Under the pieces are notes generated by a model. The model was not told the DNA's origin. It was given only the letters and a program-made list of their open reading frames with translations, and ran no database searches. The translations under genes were made by a program, and so were the position numbers. DNA of 37,038 nucleotides, from positions 1 through 37,038 of the forward strand of contig NZ_JAAPBF010000051.1 in assembly GCF_022695985.1 (NCBI RefSeq), read 5' to 3'. The stretch is from Streptomyces sp. NP-1717 (GTDB taxonomy: Bacteria > Actinomycetota > Actinomycetes > Streptomycetales > Streptomycetaceae). Shown here piece after piece: positions 1 to 7,726 of this stretch; within the stretch, counting starts at the first letter, position 1; the number at the start of each line of letters is the position of its first letter.

Positions 1-2198
1 TTGCGCTGGCTGTACATCTTGACCCCGGCCAGGACGAGCATCAGCACACCGCCGGCGATGACGAGCATCACGGTGGGAGTCAGTTCGGAGACCCTGACCT
101 GGAACGTCATGGGGCTGCCGTACGGCCGGTTGTCGGTCGTGTAGAGCTGCGCCGTCAGCTCCACCGGGCCGTTGGCGTTGGCCGCGCCGGTGAACTTCAC
201 CACCTGGGTGTGTCCGCCGTCGACCCTGATCGGCTGCTCGGCGACCGCGCTGCCGTCGTCCAGCTTCAGACGGGTCGCGTTCGTGGACTGCAGACGCAGG
301 ACGAGATTGTCGACGCCCTGCAGGAGCTGGTTCTGGACCGTCACCGGGATGGTCGCGCTGCGTCCCGACAGGGTCAGCTCGGACTTCTGGATGAGCTGGA
401 CCTCACTGGCGAGGCTCGTCAGATAGCGGTTCACCGAGTCGCGGTACTGCTCGGCGCCCTTGGCGTCGCCCCGCCAGGACGTGGAGACCGCCCTGTTGAC
501 GGCGTTGGCGAAGGGCGTCGCCACCCGGTCGGGGAGGGTGAGGATGGCCTTGAACTTCCCCAGCCGCTCCCCCATCCCCTTGAGCTCCTCGAACACCGAC
601 GCGGGGAGTTCCTGGTCACGCAGCTTGTCCGGATACCGCGTCGGGCCGGGCACCTTGGTGTTCGCGTTGGTGTCCGGCTTCGCGGCGGCGGCCGCGACCA
701 GGTCGGACGGCTGGGTCCAGCGCTTTCCGTCCAGGCCCTGGAGCGCGCGGGCCATGGACTGCGCCTGGCTGGCCGACGGCGTGCGCTGCGGGGCGACGAC
801 GATGTCGCGCTGCTTCGAGGGGTCCTGGAGGTTCACGGCCAGCGTCTGGGCGAGGAACTTCTGGACCGCGAGCGTGGAGGCGCCCGCCTTGGTCACATCG
901 CCCTGGAAGGCGGTGGACAGCCGGGTGTCGCTGACCACGGCCGTCGTGCCGCCGCCGATGGGCCGCGCCGCGCTCGCCGTGTACGGCAGGTTGTCCTGGA
1001 TGCTGTCGCTGCGCGAGATCACCTTGTCGGCGCCCGCGGAGGTCGCCACGTCGACGATCGACGGGTCCACCGCGCCGTCCGCGGGCCACGCGAAGTCGGT
1101 GGCGGGCGGCACATGAAGGATGGTCTCCACGGTCTTCCCGGCCACTTCGCTGGAGCTCTGGAGATGGCCGAGGGTCCCGGAGACGTTCTCGCCGCCGTGG
1201 GCCAGCGACGCCAGGTCGGGGTCGCCGAAGGGCAGCGCGACGATGTCGGGGTTGTCCTGGACGGCCTTCTCCAGGGCGTTGAGCCAGGTCCTGGCCACGA
1301 GCTGGTTCTTGCCCGCGACCGTGGACTTGCCTTCCCTGACGCGGTACGGGTCGGTCATCGCCTCGACGGTGGCGAGGAGGTCCGGATCGACGACCCAGGT
1401 GACCGGGAGCTGACTGCCGAGCGAGACGAGCTGCTCCAGCCGGCCGCCGGGGGCCAGCTCCTCGGCCAGGTCGTCGTTCTCGAAGACCGGGGTCTGCTGG
1501 TCGTCCGACCCGGTCTCGGCGGAGACGTGCGACGTGGAGATCAGCGGCCAGAGATAGGTGAACTTGGTCTTCTTGTCCACCGAGTCCGGCTGCCACGGCA
1601 GGAACGTCCTGCGGACGCCGAGCGTGTGGTCGTACGGTTCGGCCGCCGTCCGGCCCGTCAGCGTCACACCGAGCTGGTAGACGCCGTCCGCCCCGAGGCC
1701 GAGCTTGCTCACCGGAACCGACAGGGCGAAGTCGTAGCTGATGCCGGAGTCGAGCTTCGCGAACTCGACCTTGTACTTGCCGCCCACCGGCAGCGGGTCG
1801 TACGTCGTGTCGTTGGAGCGCTCGACGGCGTCGTCGATGGCGGTCCGGCCGGTGAGCTGCGGGCCCACCCGGAGATCGACCTGCGCGTCGGTGACGGCCT
1901 TCTTGCCCTTGTTGGTCACCGTGCCGGAGATCGTGAGGGTGTCACCCTTGGTGGGCGCGCTGGGCGCCAGCGTGTCGAGTGCGACGGAGACGGTGTTCGG
2001 ACCGGACGGTTCCGCGGCGGCACTCGCCGGGGAGCCCTTGGCGGCCCCTGTGGTGGCCGCGGAGACGGGCGAGGCGGTCGAGCCCGCCGCGGACGCCTGC
2101 GGCGCCGCGAGGCCCCCCAGCAGCCCGGCCAGGAGCGGCACCCCTGCGGCCACGGCGGCGGTACGCCCCAGCCATCGGCGGGCAGGAGAGTGCTTCAT
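1..2198 (-). CDS. DUF6049 family secreted/membrane-anchored protein (3' end beyond window)
   Basis: An open frame runs from an ATG at 2198 leftward off the window without a stop (732 codons visible). Residues 1-38 look like a signal peptide: a basic start, a long hydrophobic stretch and an ASA-A type cleavage site. An Ala/Thr/Ser/Gly-rich linker and a long extracytoplasmic region follow, with CARDB-like beta-sandwich sequence near residues 65-120 (THX-type repeats around TLTISGTVTNKG). A single membrane helix lies near 707-727 and is followed by basic residues, so the protein is probably anchored with its bulk outside. The architecture matches the DUF6049 proteins encoded next to mviN and the CCA transferase in Streptomyces. 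Function is unknown; a cell-envelope role is inferred from topology and neighbours only. No good Shine-Dalgarno sits in front of the ATG, so the start is slightly uncertain. Confidence 0.85.
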   Translation of the reverse strand, partial: MKHSPARRWLGRTAAVAAGVPLLAGLLGGLAAPQASAAGSTASPVSAATTGAAKGSPASAAAEPSGPNTVSVALDTLAPSAPTKGDTLTISGTVTNKGKKAVTDAQVDLRVGPQLTGRTAIDDAVERSNDTTYDPLPVGGKYKVEFAKLDSGISYDFALSVPVSKLGLGADGVYQLGVTLTGRTAAEPYDHTLGVRRTFLPWQPDSVDKKTKFTYLWPLISTSHVSAETGSDDQQTPVFENDDLAEELAPGGRLEQLVSLGSQLPVTWVVDPDLLATVEAMTDPYRVREGKSTVAGKNQLVARTWLNALEKAVQDNPDIVALPFGDPDLASLAHGGENVSGTLGHLQSSSEVAGKTVETILHVPPATDFAWPADGAVDPSIVDVATSAGADKVISRSDSIQDNLPYTASAARPIGGGTTAVVSDTRLSTAFQGDVTKAGASTLAVQKFLAQTLAVNLQDPSKQRDIVVAPQRTPSASQAQSMARALQGLDGKRWTQPSDLVAAAAAKPDTNANTKVPGPTRYPDKLRDQELPASVFEELKGMGERLGKFKAILTLPDRVATPFANAVNRAVSTSWRGDAKGAEQYRDSVNRYLTSLASEVQLIQKSELTLSGRSATIPVTVQNQLLQGVDNLVLRLQSTNATRLKLDDGSAVAEQPIRVDGGHTQVVKFTGAANANGPVELTAQLYTTDNRPYGSPMTFQVRVSELTPTVMLVIAGGVLMLVLAGVKMYSQR

Positions 2199-2409
2199 CC
2201 CCTGGATGTCTGCCGCCTCGGCCACGCGCCCGCCCGTCCCTCGTCGTCAATGGTCTTCGTCGTTGGTCGTCGTCGATTGTGCGTCCACGCATGGTAACGA
2301 TGTGCGCTGTGACGAAGTGCCGGGGACCGCCCTTCATGATCGCAGGAATCTCATGGGCGGTGGAAACCGGTGCCCCGGAAACCCGGGCGCTGGGGCCGGC
2401 CGGGGCACG

Positions 2410-2415
2410 TACCCT
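2410..2415 (+). promoter_or_regulatory. Candidate -10 box of a leaderless CCA-transferase transcript
   Basis: TACCCT fits the actinobacterial TANNNT -10 consensus and ends 8 bases before the GTG at 2424. No Shine-Dalgarno is present and no clear -35 is seen. The placement suggests that transcription starts at or within a base or two of the start codon. Confidence 0.4.
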
Positions 2416-2423
2416 TTTCTGTT

Positions 2424-3890
2424 GTGCCGAACGCCAACGAAGAGACTCCCCTTGCACTGAGTCAGGTGCAGCGCCGCGCGGTCAGCGAACTGCTGCGGGT
2501 GTCCCCTGTCGCCGACGACCTCGCGCGCCGATTCCAGGAGGCGGGCTTCACCCTCGCCCTGGTCGGAGGCTCGGTGAGGGACGCCCTCCTCGGCCGCCTC
2601 GGCAACGACCTCGACTTCACGACCGACGCCAGGCCCGACGACGTACTGAAGATCGTCCGGCCCTGGGCGGACTCGGTGTGGGAGGTCGGGATCGCCTTCG
2701 GCACGGTCGGTGTCCAGAAGGCGGGCCGGGTCGGTGACGAACGGCAGGACTTCCAGATCGAGGTCACGACCTACCGCTCCGAAGCCTACGACCGCACGTC
2801 GCGCAAGCCCGAGGTGTCGTACGGGGACTCCATCGAGGACGATCTCGTCCGCCGGGACTTCACCGTCAACGCGATGGCGGTCGCTCTGCCGCAGAAGGAG
2901 TTCATCGACCCGCACGGCGGTCTCCAGGACCTCGCCGCGGGTGTGCTGCGCACGCCCGGCACCCCGGAGGCGTCCTTCTCCGACGATCCGCTGCGCATGC
3001 TCAGGGCCGCGCGCTTCGCCGCGCAGCTGGACTTCGAGGTCGCCCCCGATGTCGTCGCGGCCATGAAGGCCATGGCCGAGCGCATCGGGATCGTCTCGGC
3101 CGAGCGCGTACGGGAGGAGCTCAACAAGCTGATCCTCTCCGGCCACCCGCGCAAGGGCCTGGCGCTGCTCGTCGACACCGGACTCGCGGAGCGCGTCCTG
3201 CCGGAGCTGCCCGCGCTGCGGCTGGAGAGCGACGAGCACCACCGGCACAAGGACGTGTACGAGCACTCGCTGACCGTCCTGGAGCAGGCCATCGACCTGG
3301 AGGAGAAGGGGCCGGACCTGGTGCTGCGGCTGGCCGCGCTGCTCCATGACATCGGCAAGCCCCGGACACGGCGCTTCGAGAAGGACGGCGGGGTCTCCTT
3401 CCATCACCACGAGGTGGTGGGGGCGAAGCTGACCAAGAAGCGGATGACTGAGCTCAAGTACTCGAACGAGCTGGTGAAGGACGTCTCGCGACTGGTGGAG
3501 CTGCATCTGCGCTTCCACGGCTACGGGACGGGCGAGTGGACGGACTCGGCGGTGCGGCGGTACGTACGCGACGCCGGCCCGCTGCTGGACCGGCTCCACA
3601 AGCTGACCCGCTCGGACTGCACCACCCGCAACAAGCGCAAGGCGACCGCGCTCTCGCGGGCCTACGACGGGCTTGAGGAGCGGATCGCGCAGTTGCAGGA
3701 GCAGGAGGAGCTCGACTCCATCCGGCCAGACCTGGACGGCAACCAGATCATGGAGACGCTGGGTGTCGGTCCGGGGCCGGTCATCGGGGCCGCGTACAAG
3801 TTCCTGCTGGAGCTGCGGCTGGAGAACGGGCCCATGGGGCGTGACGAAGCGGTGAGCGCGCTGAAGGAATGGTGGTCTTCGCAGAGCTGA
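2424..3890 (+). CDS. CCA tRNA nucleotidyltransferase (poly(A) polymerase/CCA-adding family)
   Basis: This class II nucleotidyltransferase adds or repairs the 3' CCA of tRNAs (488 aa). The head domain has GGSVRD at about residues 48-53 and the metal-binding DLD at 62-64. RNA-binding and neck segments follow, then a C-terminal HD domain with HDIGKP at about 308-313 and further histidines (HHHEVVG). The frame could extend upstream to 2370, but the GTG at 2424 is preferred because family similarity begins just after it and a TACCCT -10-like box (2410-2415) lies 8 bases upstream with no Shine-Dalgarno, suggesting a leaderless or nearly leaderless mRNA. It is divergent from the DUF6049 gene, and two parS sites follow its 3' end. 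In Streptomyces the gene is often called pcnA or cca; which activity dominates cannot be read from sequence. Confidence 0.95.
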   Translation: MPNANEETPLALSQVQRRAVSELLRVSPVADDLARRFQEAGFTLALVGGSVRDALLGRLGNDLDFTTDARPDDVLKIVRPWADSVWEVGIAFGTVGVQKAGRVGDERQDFQIEVTTYRSEAYDRTSRKPEVSYGDSIEDDLVRRDFTVNAMAVALPQKEFIDPHGGLQDLAAGVLRTPGTPEASFSDDPLRMLRAARFAAQLDFEVAPDVVAAMKAMAERIGIVSAERVREELNKLILSGHPRKGLALLVDTGLAERVLPELPALRLESDEHHRHKDVYEHSLTVLEQAIDLEEKGPDLVLRLAALLHDIGKPRTRRFEKDGGVSFHHHEVVGAKLTKKRMTELKYSNELVKDVSRLVELHLRFHGYGTGEWTDSAVRRYVRDAGPLLDRLHKLTRSDCTTRNKRKATALSRAYDGLEERIAQLQEQEELDSIRPDLDGNQIMETLGVGPGPVIGAAYKFLLELRLENGPMGRDEAVSALKEWWSSQS

Positions 3891-3941
3891 GTACACGGCG
3901 GCGGGCCGGGTGCCCGGACCTGCGCCTGCGGCAGGGTCTCG

Positions 3942-3971
3942 CGGTCGATGTTTCACGTGAAACATCGACCG
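3942..3971. other. parS: parS site 1 (ParB-binding centromere site) in a 30-bp perfect palindrome
   Basis: The 14-bp core GTTTCACGTGAAAC lies at 3950-3963 and equals the Streptomyces parS consensus. The symmetry extends to 30 bp (3942-3971) without a mismatch. It lies between the convergent CCA transferase and MFS genes and may also form a hairpin there, although no T-run follows. Confidence 0.92.
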
Positions 3972-3986
3972 GGGGACGCCGAAGCG

Positions 3987-4020
3987 AGGGGGCGACGTTT
4001 CACGTGAAACATCGCCCCCT
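3987..4020. other. parS: parS site 2 in a 34-bp near-perfect palindrome
   Basis: A second exact GTTTCACGTGAAAC core lies at 3997-4010, 47 bp from the first. The flanks extend the dyad to 34 bp with a single mismatched pair (3996/4011). Such tandem sites favour ParB nucleation and spreading. The G-rich and C-rich arms could also act as a bidirectional terminator between the convergent genes. Confidence 0.92.
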
Positions 4021-4038
4021 TCGCGCGTGCTCTCCGCG

Positions 4039-5310
4039 CTATCCGTACTTCTTCGCGTGCCTCTTCCAGCGGAACAGTCCTGCCGCGGTGCACGCGTACA
4101 GCACCGCGACCCCGAGGACGAGCGGTGCGGAGCGGCCGTCCGGCGGCAGTATCAGCGCGGCGACCCCGGCCGCGCCCACGAATGCGACGTTGAACAGCAC
4201 GTCGTAGAGGGAGAAGACCCGCCCTCGGTACGCGTCGTCCACCGACGTCTGCACCACCGTGTCCGTCGAGATCTTGGCGCCTTGGGTGGTCAGACCGAGA
4301 ACGAACGCGGCGGCGAGCATCGGGGTGGGGGCGAACGGCAGCGCCAGCGCCGGTTCCAGTACGGCCGCCGAAGCGGCGCACGCCATCATCCAGCCGAACG
4401 AGCCGAGACGCCCGACCGCCGACGGTGTGACCACGGCGGCGGCGAAGAAGCCCGCCCCCGAGACGAGCAGGGCCATCCCCAGCAGTGCGATCCCGTCGTC
4501 CTCCGTGTTCGACCAGGCGTACCGGCAGAGCATCAGCACCATCACGGTCAGCGCCCCGTAGCAGAAGCGCATCAGCGTCATGGCGAGCAGCGCGACCGCC
4601 GCGTCACGGCGCTCCGCCAAATGGCGCAGCCCTTCGCCGAGTCCGCGCGCGGTGGAGGCGAGAGCGGCCTTCAGCCGGGGCTGTACGAGTCCCGGATCGG
4701 GGCCGAGGAGATCGCGGGTCATCGTGACCGACGCCAGCGCCGACGTCAGATACAGCGCGGCGCCCAGCAGTACGACGGCGGCGTCGGAGCTGGAGACGAC
4801 CAGCCGCACCAGGAAGGCGAGCCCGCCGCCCGCGGTCGCGGCGAGCGTGCCGGCCGTCGGGGAGAGGGAGTTGGCGACGACCAGGTGTCCGTCCTCGACG
4901 ACGCGGGGCAGCGAAGCCGACAGCCCGGCGAGTACGAACCGGTTGACGGCTGTCACGGCGAGCGCGGAGACGTAGAAGAGCCAGTCCGGCATGGAGGAGA
5001 GGATCAGTACGGCGGTACAGGCCGCGAGAACGGCCCGGAGCAGATTGCCGTACAGGATGACCTGGCGCCGCCGCCAGCGGTCGAGCAGCACCCCGGCGAA
5101 CGGGCCGATGAGCGAGTACGGCAGCAGCAGGACGGCCATGGCGGAGGCGATGGCGCCCGGGGAGGTCTGTTTCTCGGGGGAGAACACGACGTGCGCGGCG
5201 AGCGCGACCTGGAAGACCCCGTCCGCCGCTTGCGACAGCAGACGCACGGTCAGCAGACGGCGGAAGTTCGGCAGACGCAGGAGCACACGCAGATCGCGCA
5301 CGACAGACAT
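4039..5310 (-). CDS. MFS transporter
   Basis: A 423-aa polytopic protein with about 12 hydrophobic segments and the loop pattern of drug-proton antiporter or exporter MFS members. Examples are PNFRRLLTVRLLSQAADGVF at the first helix and DRWRRRQVILYGNLLR in the loop between helices 2 and 3, a variant of motif A. It probably sits in the cytoplasmic membrane as an exporter; the substrate cannot be inferred. The ATG at 5310 is chosen because MSVVRDLRVLLRLPNFRRLL is the usual N-terminus; a GTG at 5343 is in frame but overlaps the terminator hairpin of the upstream gene. The gene runs in the same direction as the inositol phosphate synthase gene but is separated from it by that hairpin, so it probably has its own promoter. 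Its 3' end faces two parS sites. Confidence 0.88.
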   Translation of the reverse strand: MSVVRDLRVLLRLPNFRRLLTVRLLSQAADGVFQVALAAHVVFSPEKQTSPGAIASAMAVLLLPYSLIGPFAGVLLDRWRRRQVILYGNLLRAVLAACTAVLILSSMPDWLFYVSALAVTAVNRFVLAGLSASLPRVVEDGHLVVANSLSPTAGTLAATAGGGLAFLVRLVVSSSDAAVVLLGAALYLTSALASVTMTRDLLGPDPGLVQPRLKAALASTARGLGEGLRHLAERRDAAVALLAMTLMRFCYGALTVMVLMLCRYAWSNTEDDGIALLGMALLVSGAGFFAAAVVTPSAVGRLGSFGWMMACAASAAVLEPALALPFAPTPMLAAAFVLGLTTQGAKISTDTVVQTSVDDAYRGRVFSLYDVLFNVAFVGAAGVAALILPPDGRSAPLVLGVAVLYACTAAGLFRWKRHAKKYG

Positions 5311-5342
5311 GTGAATCAGCGTCACACACGGCACGCCCGTCA

Positions 5343-5387
5343 CATGCGAAGGGTCCCCGGGCAGTCTGCCCGGGGACCCTTCGCATG
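5343..5387 (-). terminator. Strong hairpin terminator downstream of inositol-3-phosphate synthase
   Basis: A perfect 21-bp stem (5343-5363 with 5367-5387) closes on a 3-base loop. It lies 64 bases past the stop of the synthase gene and just upstream of the MFS gene. No T-run follows, as is common for Streptomyces terminators. Confidence 0.85.
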
Positions 5388-5451
5388 GTGCGTGTCAACG
5401 GGGGAGACCGGCGTTACACCGGTCCGGTCCCCCGAGGGATTCGCCGAGGGG

Positions 5452-6534
5452 TCAGCGCTCGACCTCGCCCTTGATGAACTTCTCCACGTTCTCGCGGGCC
5501 TCGTCGTCGAAGTACTGCACCGGCGGGGACTTCATGAAGTACGAGGAGGCGGAGAGGATCGGGCCGCCGATGCCGCGGTCCTTGGCGATCTTCGCGGCGC
5601 GCACGGCGTCGATGATGACACCCGCGGAGTTCGGGGAGTCCCAGACCTCCAGCTTGTACTCCAGGTTCAGCGGAACGTCACCGAAGGCGCGGCCCTCGAG
5701 GCGGACGTACGCCCACTTGCGGTCGTCCAGCCACGCCACGTAGTCCGAGGGGCCGATGTGGACGTTGTCGGCGCCCATGTCACGGTCGCGGATCTGCGAG
5801 GTGACCGCCTGCGTCTTGGAGATCTTCTTGGACTCCAGGCGGTCGCGCTCCAGCATGTTCTTGAAGTCCATGTTGCCGCCGACGTTCAGCTGCATCGTGC
5901 GGTCCAGGACCACGCCGCGGTCCTCGAACAGCTTCGCCATCACACGGTGCGTGATGGTGGCGCCGACCTGCGACTTGATGTCGTCACCGACGATCGGGAC
6001 ACCGGCCTCGGTGAACTTGTCCGCCCACTCCTTCGTGCCGGCGATGAAGACCGGAAGAGCGTTGACGAAGGCGACCTTGGCGTCGATGGCGCACTGCGCG
6101 TAGAACTTCGCGGCGTCCTCGGAACCGACGGGCAGGTAGCAGACCAGGACGTCGACCTGCTTGTCCTTGAGGACCTGGACGACGTCGGCCGGGGTTTCGT
6201 CCGACTCCTCGATTGTCTCCCGGTAGTACTTGCCGAGCCCGTCGTAGGTGTGGCCGCGCTGGACGGTCACGCCCGAGTTCGGGACGTCGCAGATCTTGAT
6301 GGTGTTGTTCTCGCTGGCACCGATGGCGTCCGCGAGGTCGAGACCGACCTTCTTCGCGTCGACATCGAAGGCGGCGACGAACTCGACGTCCCCCACGTGG
6401 TACTCGCCGAACTGCACGTGCATCAGGCCGGGCACCTGGCCGGCCGGATCGGCGTCCTTGTAGAACTCGACGCCCTGCACCAGCGAGGCGGCACAGTTGC
6501 CCACGCCGACAATGGCTACGCGAACGGAACCCAT
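5452..6534 (-). CDS. ino1: Inositol-3-phosphate synthase (actinobacterial type)
   Basis: This cytoplasmic NAD-dependent enzyme converts glucose 6-phosphate to 1L-myo-inositol 3-phosphate, the first step toward mycothiol and phosphatidylinositol. The 360-aa length fits the short bacterial form. The N-terminal nucleotide-binding motif GVGNCAAS is at residues 10-17. Other family motifs include [26 protein letters not shown], the [10 protein letters not shown] segment (a catalytic and metal-site region) and LNVGGNMDF. An AGGGAG ribosome-binding site sits about 10 bases before the ATG. The gene lies 61 bases downstream of a PadR regulator gene in the same direction and is probably co-transcribed with it, so the palindromic operator at 7397-7429 may control both. 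The family assignment is secure. Confidence 0.96.
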   Translation of the reverse strand: MGSVRVAIVGVGNCAASLVQGVEFYKDADPAGQVPGLMHVQFGEYHVGDVEFVAAFDVDAKKVGLDLADAIGASENNTIKICDVPNSGVTVQRGHTYDGLGKYYRETIEESDETPADVVQVLKDKQVDVLVCYLPVGSEDAAKFYAQCAIDAKVAFVNALPVFIAGTKEWADKFTEAGVPIVGDDIKSQVGATITHRVMAKLFEDRGVVLDRTMQLNVGGNMDFKNMLERDRLESKKISKTQAVTSQIRDRDMGADNVHIGPSDYVAWLDDRKWAYVRLEGRAFGDVPLNLEYKLEVWDSPNSAGVIIDAVRAAKIAKDRGIGGPILSASSYFMKSPPVQYFDDEARENVEKFIKGEVER

Positions 6535-6595
6535 CCTGGTTGCTCCCTGTGTGTGATCTCAATGTTGCGATGAAGCCCCGCGTTGATGCGGACCC

Positions 6596-7363
6596 TCATG
6601 TGGTGGTGTCCTCGGACGGATCCGGCTGGCCGGGGACTCCAGGAGGCGAACCTCCGGAAGTTCCCCGGAGCCGGGGCAGGCCGCCCTCGTCTCCCGTTGT
6701 GCTGTTGGTCGTACCGCTCGCCGGGCTGTTCGTGCCGGTCGTGCCGTCCGTCGTGCTGTCCCGCCGCGCGGAGGGGCTGTCGGGGCCGGACTCCCGCCGG
6801 TCCCGTCCCGCCCGCTCGCTCTCGATGAGCTCGTTGAGCCAGCGCACTTCGCGCTCCACGGACTCCATGCCGTGCCGCTGAAGTTCGAGCGTGTAGTCGT
6901 CGAGGCGTTCCCGGGTACGGGCCAGGGAAGCGCTCATCTTCTCCAGGCGCTCCTCCAGCCGGCTGCGACGGCCTTCCAGCACGCGCATGCGTACCTCGCG
7001 CTCCGTCTGTCCAAAGAAGGCGAAGCGAGCGGCGAAGTGCTCGTCCTCCCAGGCGTCCGGGCCCGTCTGTGACAGCAGATCCTCGAAGTGCTCCTTACCG
7101 TCCGCTGTCAGCCGGTAGACGATTTTCGCCCGGCGGCCCGCGAGTGACGCGGCGAGCGCCTCCTCGGGCGCACTGCCGGGCTCCTCGATCAACCATCCGT
7201 TGGCGACGAGCGTCTTGAGGCACGGATACAGCGTTCCGTAACTGAAGGCCCGGAAGATCCCCAGCGAGGTGTTGAGCCGTTTCCGCAGCTCGTAGCCGTG
7301 CATCGGAGACTCACGCAGCAGACCCAGAACAGCGAATTCGAGGATGCCCGAGCGTCTGCTCAC
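6596..7363 (-). CDS. PadR family transcriptional regulator with long Thr/Gly-rich tail
   Basis: A 255-aa regulator. Residues 1-85 form the PadR winged helix (ILEFAVLGLLRESPMHGYELRKRL, then GTLYPCLKTLVANGWL). A coiled-coil dimerisation segment occupies about 110-185 (ERRLEKMSASLARTRERL and nearby). The C-terminal 70 residues are low complexity (Thr, Gly, Ser, Pro). The GTG start at 7363 is supported by GGAGGAGG 7 bases upstream. A 33-bp perfect palindrome (7397-7429) lies 34 bases upstream of the start, in the expected autoregulatory position. The gene precedes ino1 by 61 bases and may regulate inositol synthesis, which is inference from position only. The disordered tail is unusual for PadR proteins. 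Confidence 0.92.
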   Translation of the reverse strand: MSRRSGILEFAVLGLLRESPMHGYELRKRLNTSLGIFRAFSYGTLYPCLKTLVANGWLIEEPGSAPEEALAASLAGRRAKIVYRLTADGKEHFEDLLSQTGPDAWEDEHFAARFAFFGQTEREVRMRVLEGRRSRLEERLEKMSASLARTRERLDDYTLELQRHGMESVEREVRWLNELIESERAGRDRRESGPDSPSARRDSTTDGTTGTNSPASGTTNSTTGDEGGLPRLRGTSGGSPPGVPGQPDPSEDTTT

Positions 7364-7722
7364 TTGCGCCTCCTCCGTCGTCCCGGCTGATTATGCCGTC
7401 CCGATGTATCGACTCGATACATCGGGACGATAGAACACCGATGCTGATGGGACAAGAGGGGCCAAGGTGAACGGCGTCACATCGCCGATTCACTGCGAGT
7501 AACTTGCCTGATTTGGGGTGAAGTTCAGATCTCGGCGGGTTTGACCCTGCGTAGTCTGTGCGGCATGCAGACCACCGGGAACCGCGTGACGTGTGAGAGC
7601 GTCATCGTTCTGGATGCATGCCGGATGAGCCCGAGGCCGGGCACATCCGTATTCATTTCGGGGGGACCGGAACTCAACTGCCGCTTCCAGGCGTTCGCGC
7701 CTGCCCGAGGAGTAGTCGTTCG
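7364..7722. other. Divergent intergenic region between the PadR and PBP genes
   Basis: This 359-bp stretch holds the PadR-type palindrome (7397-7429), a TAGTCT -10-like box (7552-7557) facing the PBP gene, and a possible short ORF from 7565 whose stop overlaps the PBP start. No convincing -35 for TAGTCT was found. Confidence 0.6.
7397..7429. promoter_or_regulatory. 33-bp perfect palindrome, probable PadR operator
   Basis: Two 16-bp arms (7397-7412 and 7414-7429) are perfect inverted copies around a single C at 7413. The inner part reads GATGTATCGA, C, TCGATACATC. It carries ATGT and ACAT ends like PadR boxes, though the spacing is 11 rather than the usual 8. It lies just upstream of the padR start and can control padR-ino1. 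Confidence 0.75.
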
Positions 7723-7726
7723 ATGA
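7565..7726 (+). CDS. Possible leaderless 53-aa leader ORF coupled to the PBP gene
   Basis: ATG at 7565 opens a 53-codon frame ending in TGA at 7724-7726, which overlaps the PBP ATG (7723) as ATGA. A TAGTCT -10 box at 7552-7557 lies 7 bases before this ATG, the layout of a leaderless start. The peptide (MQTTGNRVTC...) matches no family I recognise. About 71% of its third codon positions are G or C, close to genomic background and well below the neighbouring genes, so coding use is not strongly supported. It could be a leader peptide that couples translation to the PBP, or a chance frame within the 5' leader. Confidence 0.3.
   Translation: MQTTGNRVTCESVIVLDACRMSPRPGTSVFISGGPELNCRFQAFAPARGVVVR

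Noticed and set aside
210..2297. A 695-codon plus-strand open frame
   Set aside because: It is a shadow of the DUF6049 gene on the other strand; the translation is Arg/Gly/Val-rich without motifs.
5311..5343. Extended GTG start for the MFS gene at 5343
   Set aside because: It overlaps the terminator stem of ino1 and lies upstream of the family N-terminus.
4027..6573. An 848-codon plus-strand open frame
   Set aside because: It spans two good minus-strand genes (MFS, ino1) and a terminator hairpin and has no recognisable domain.
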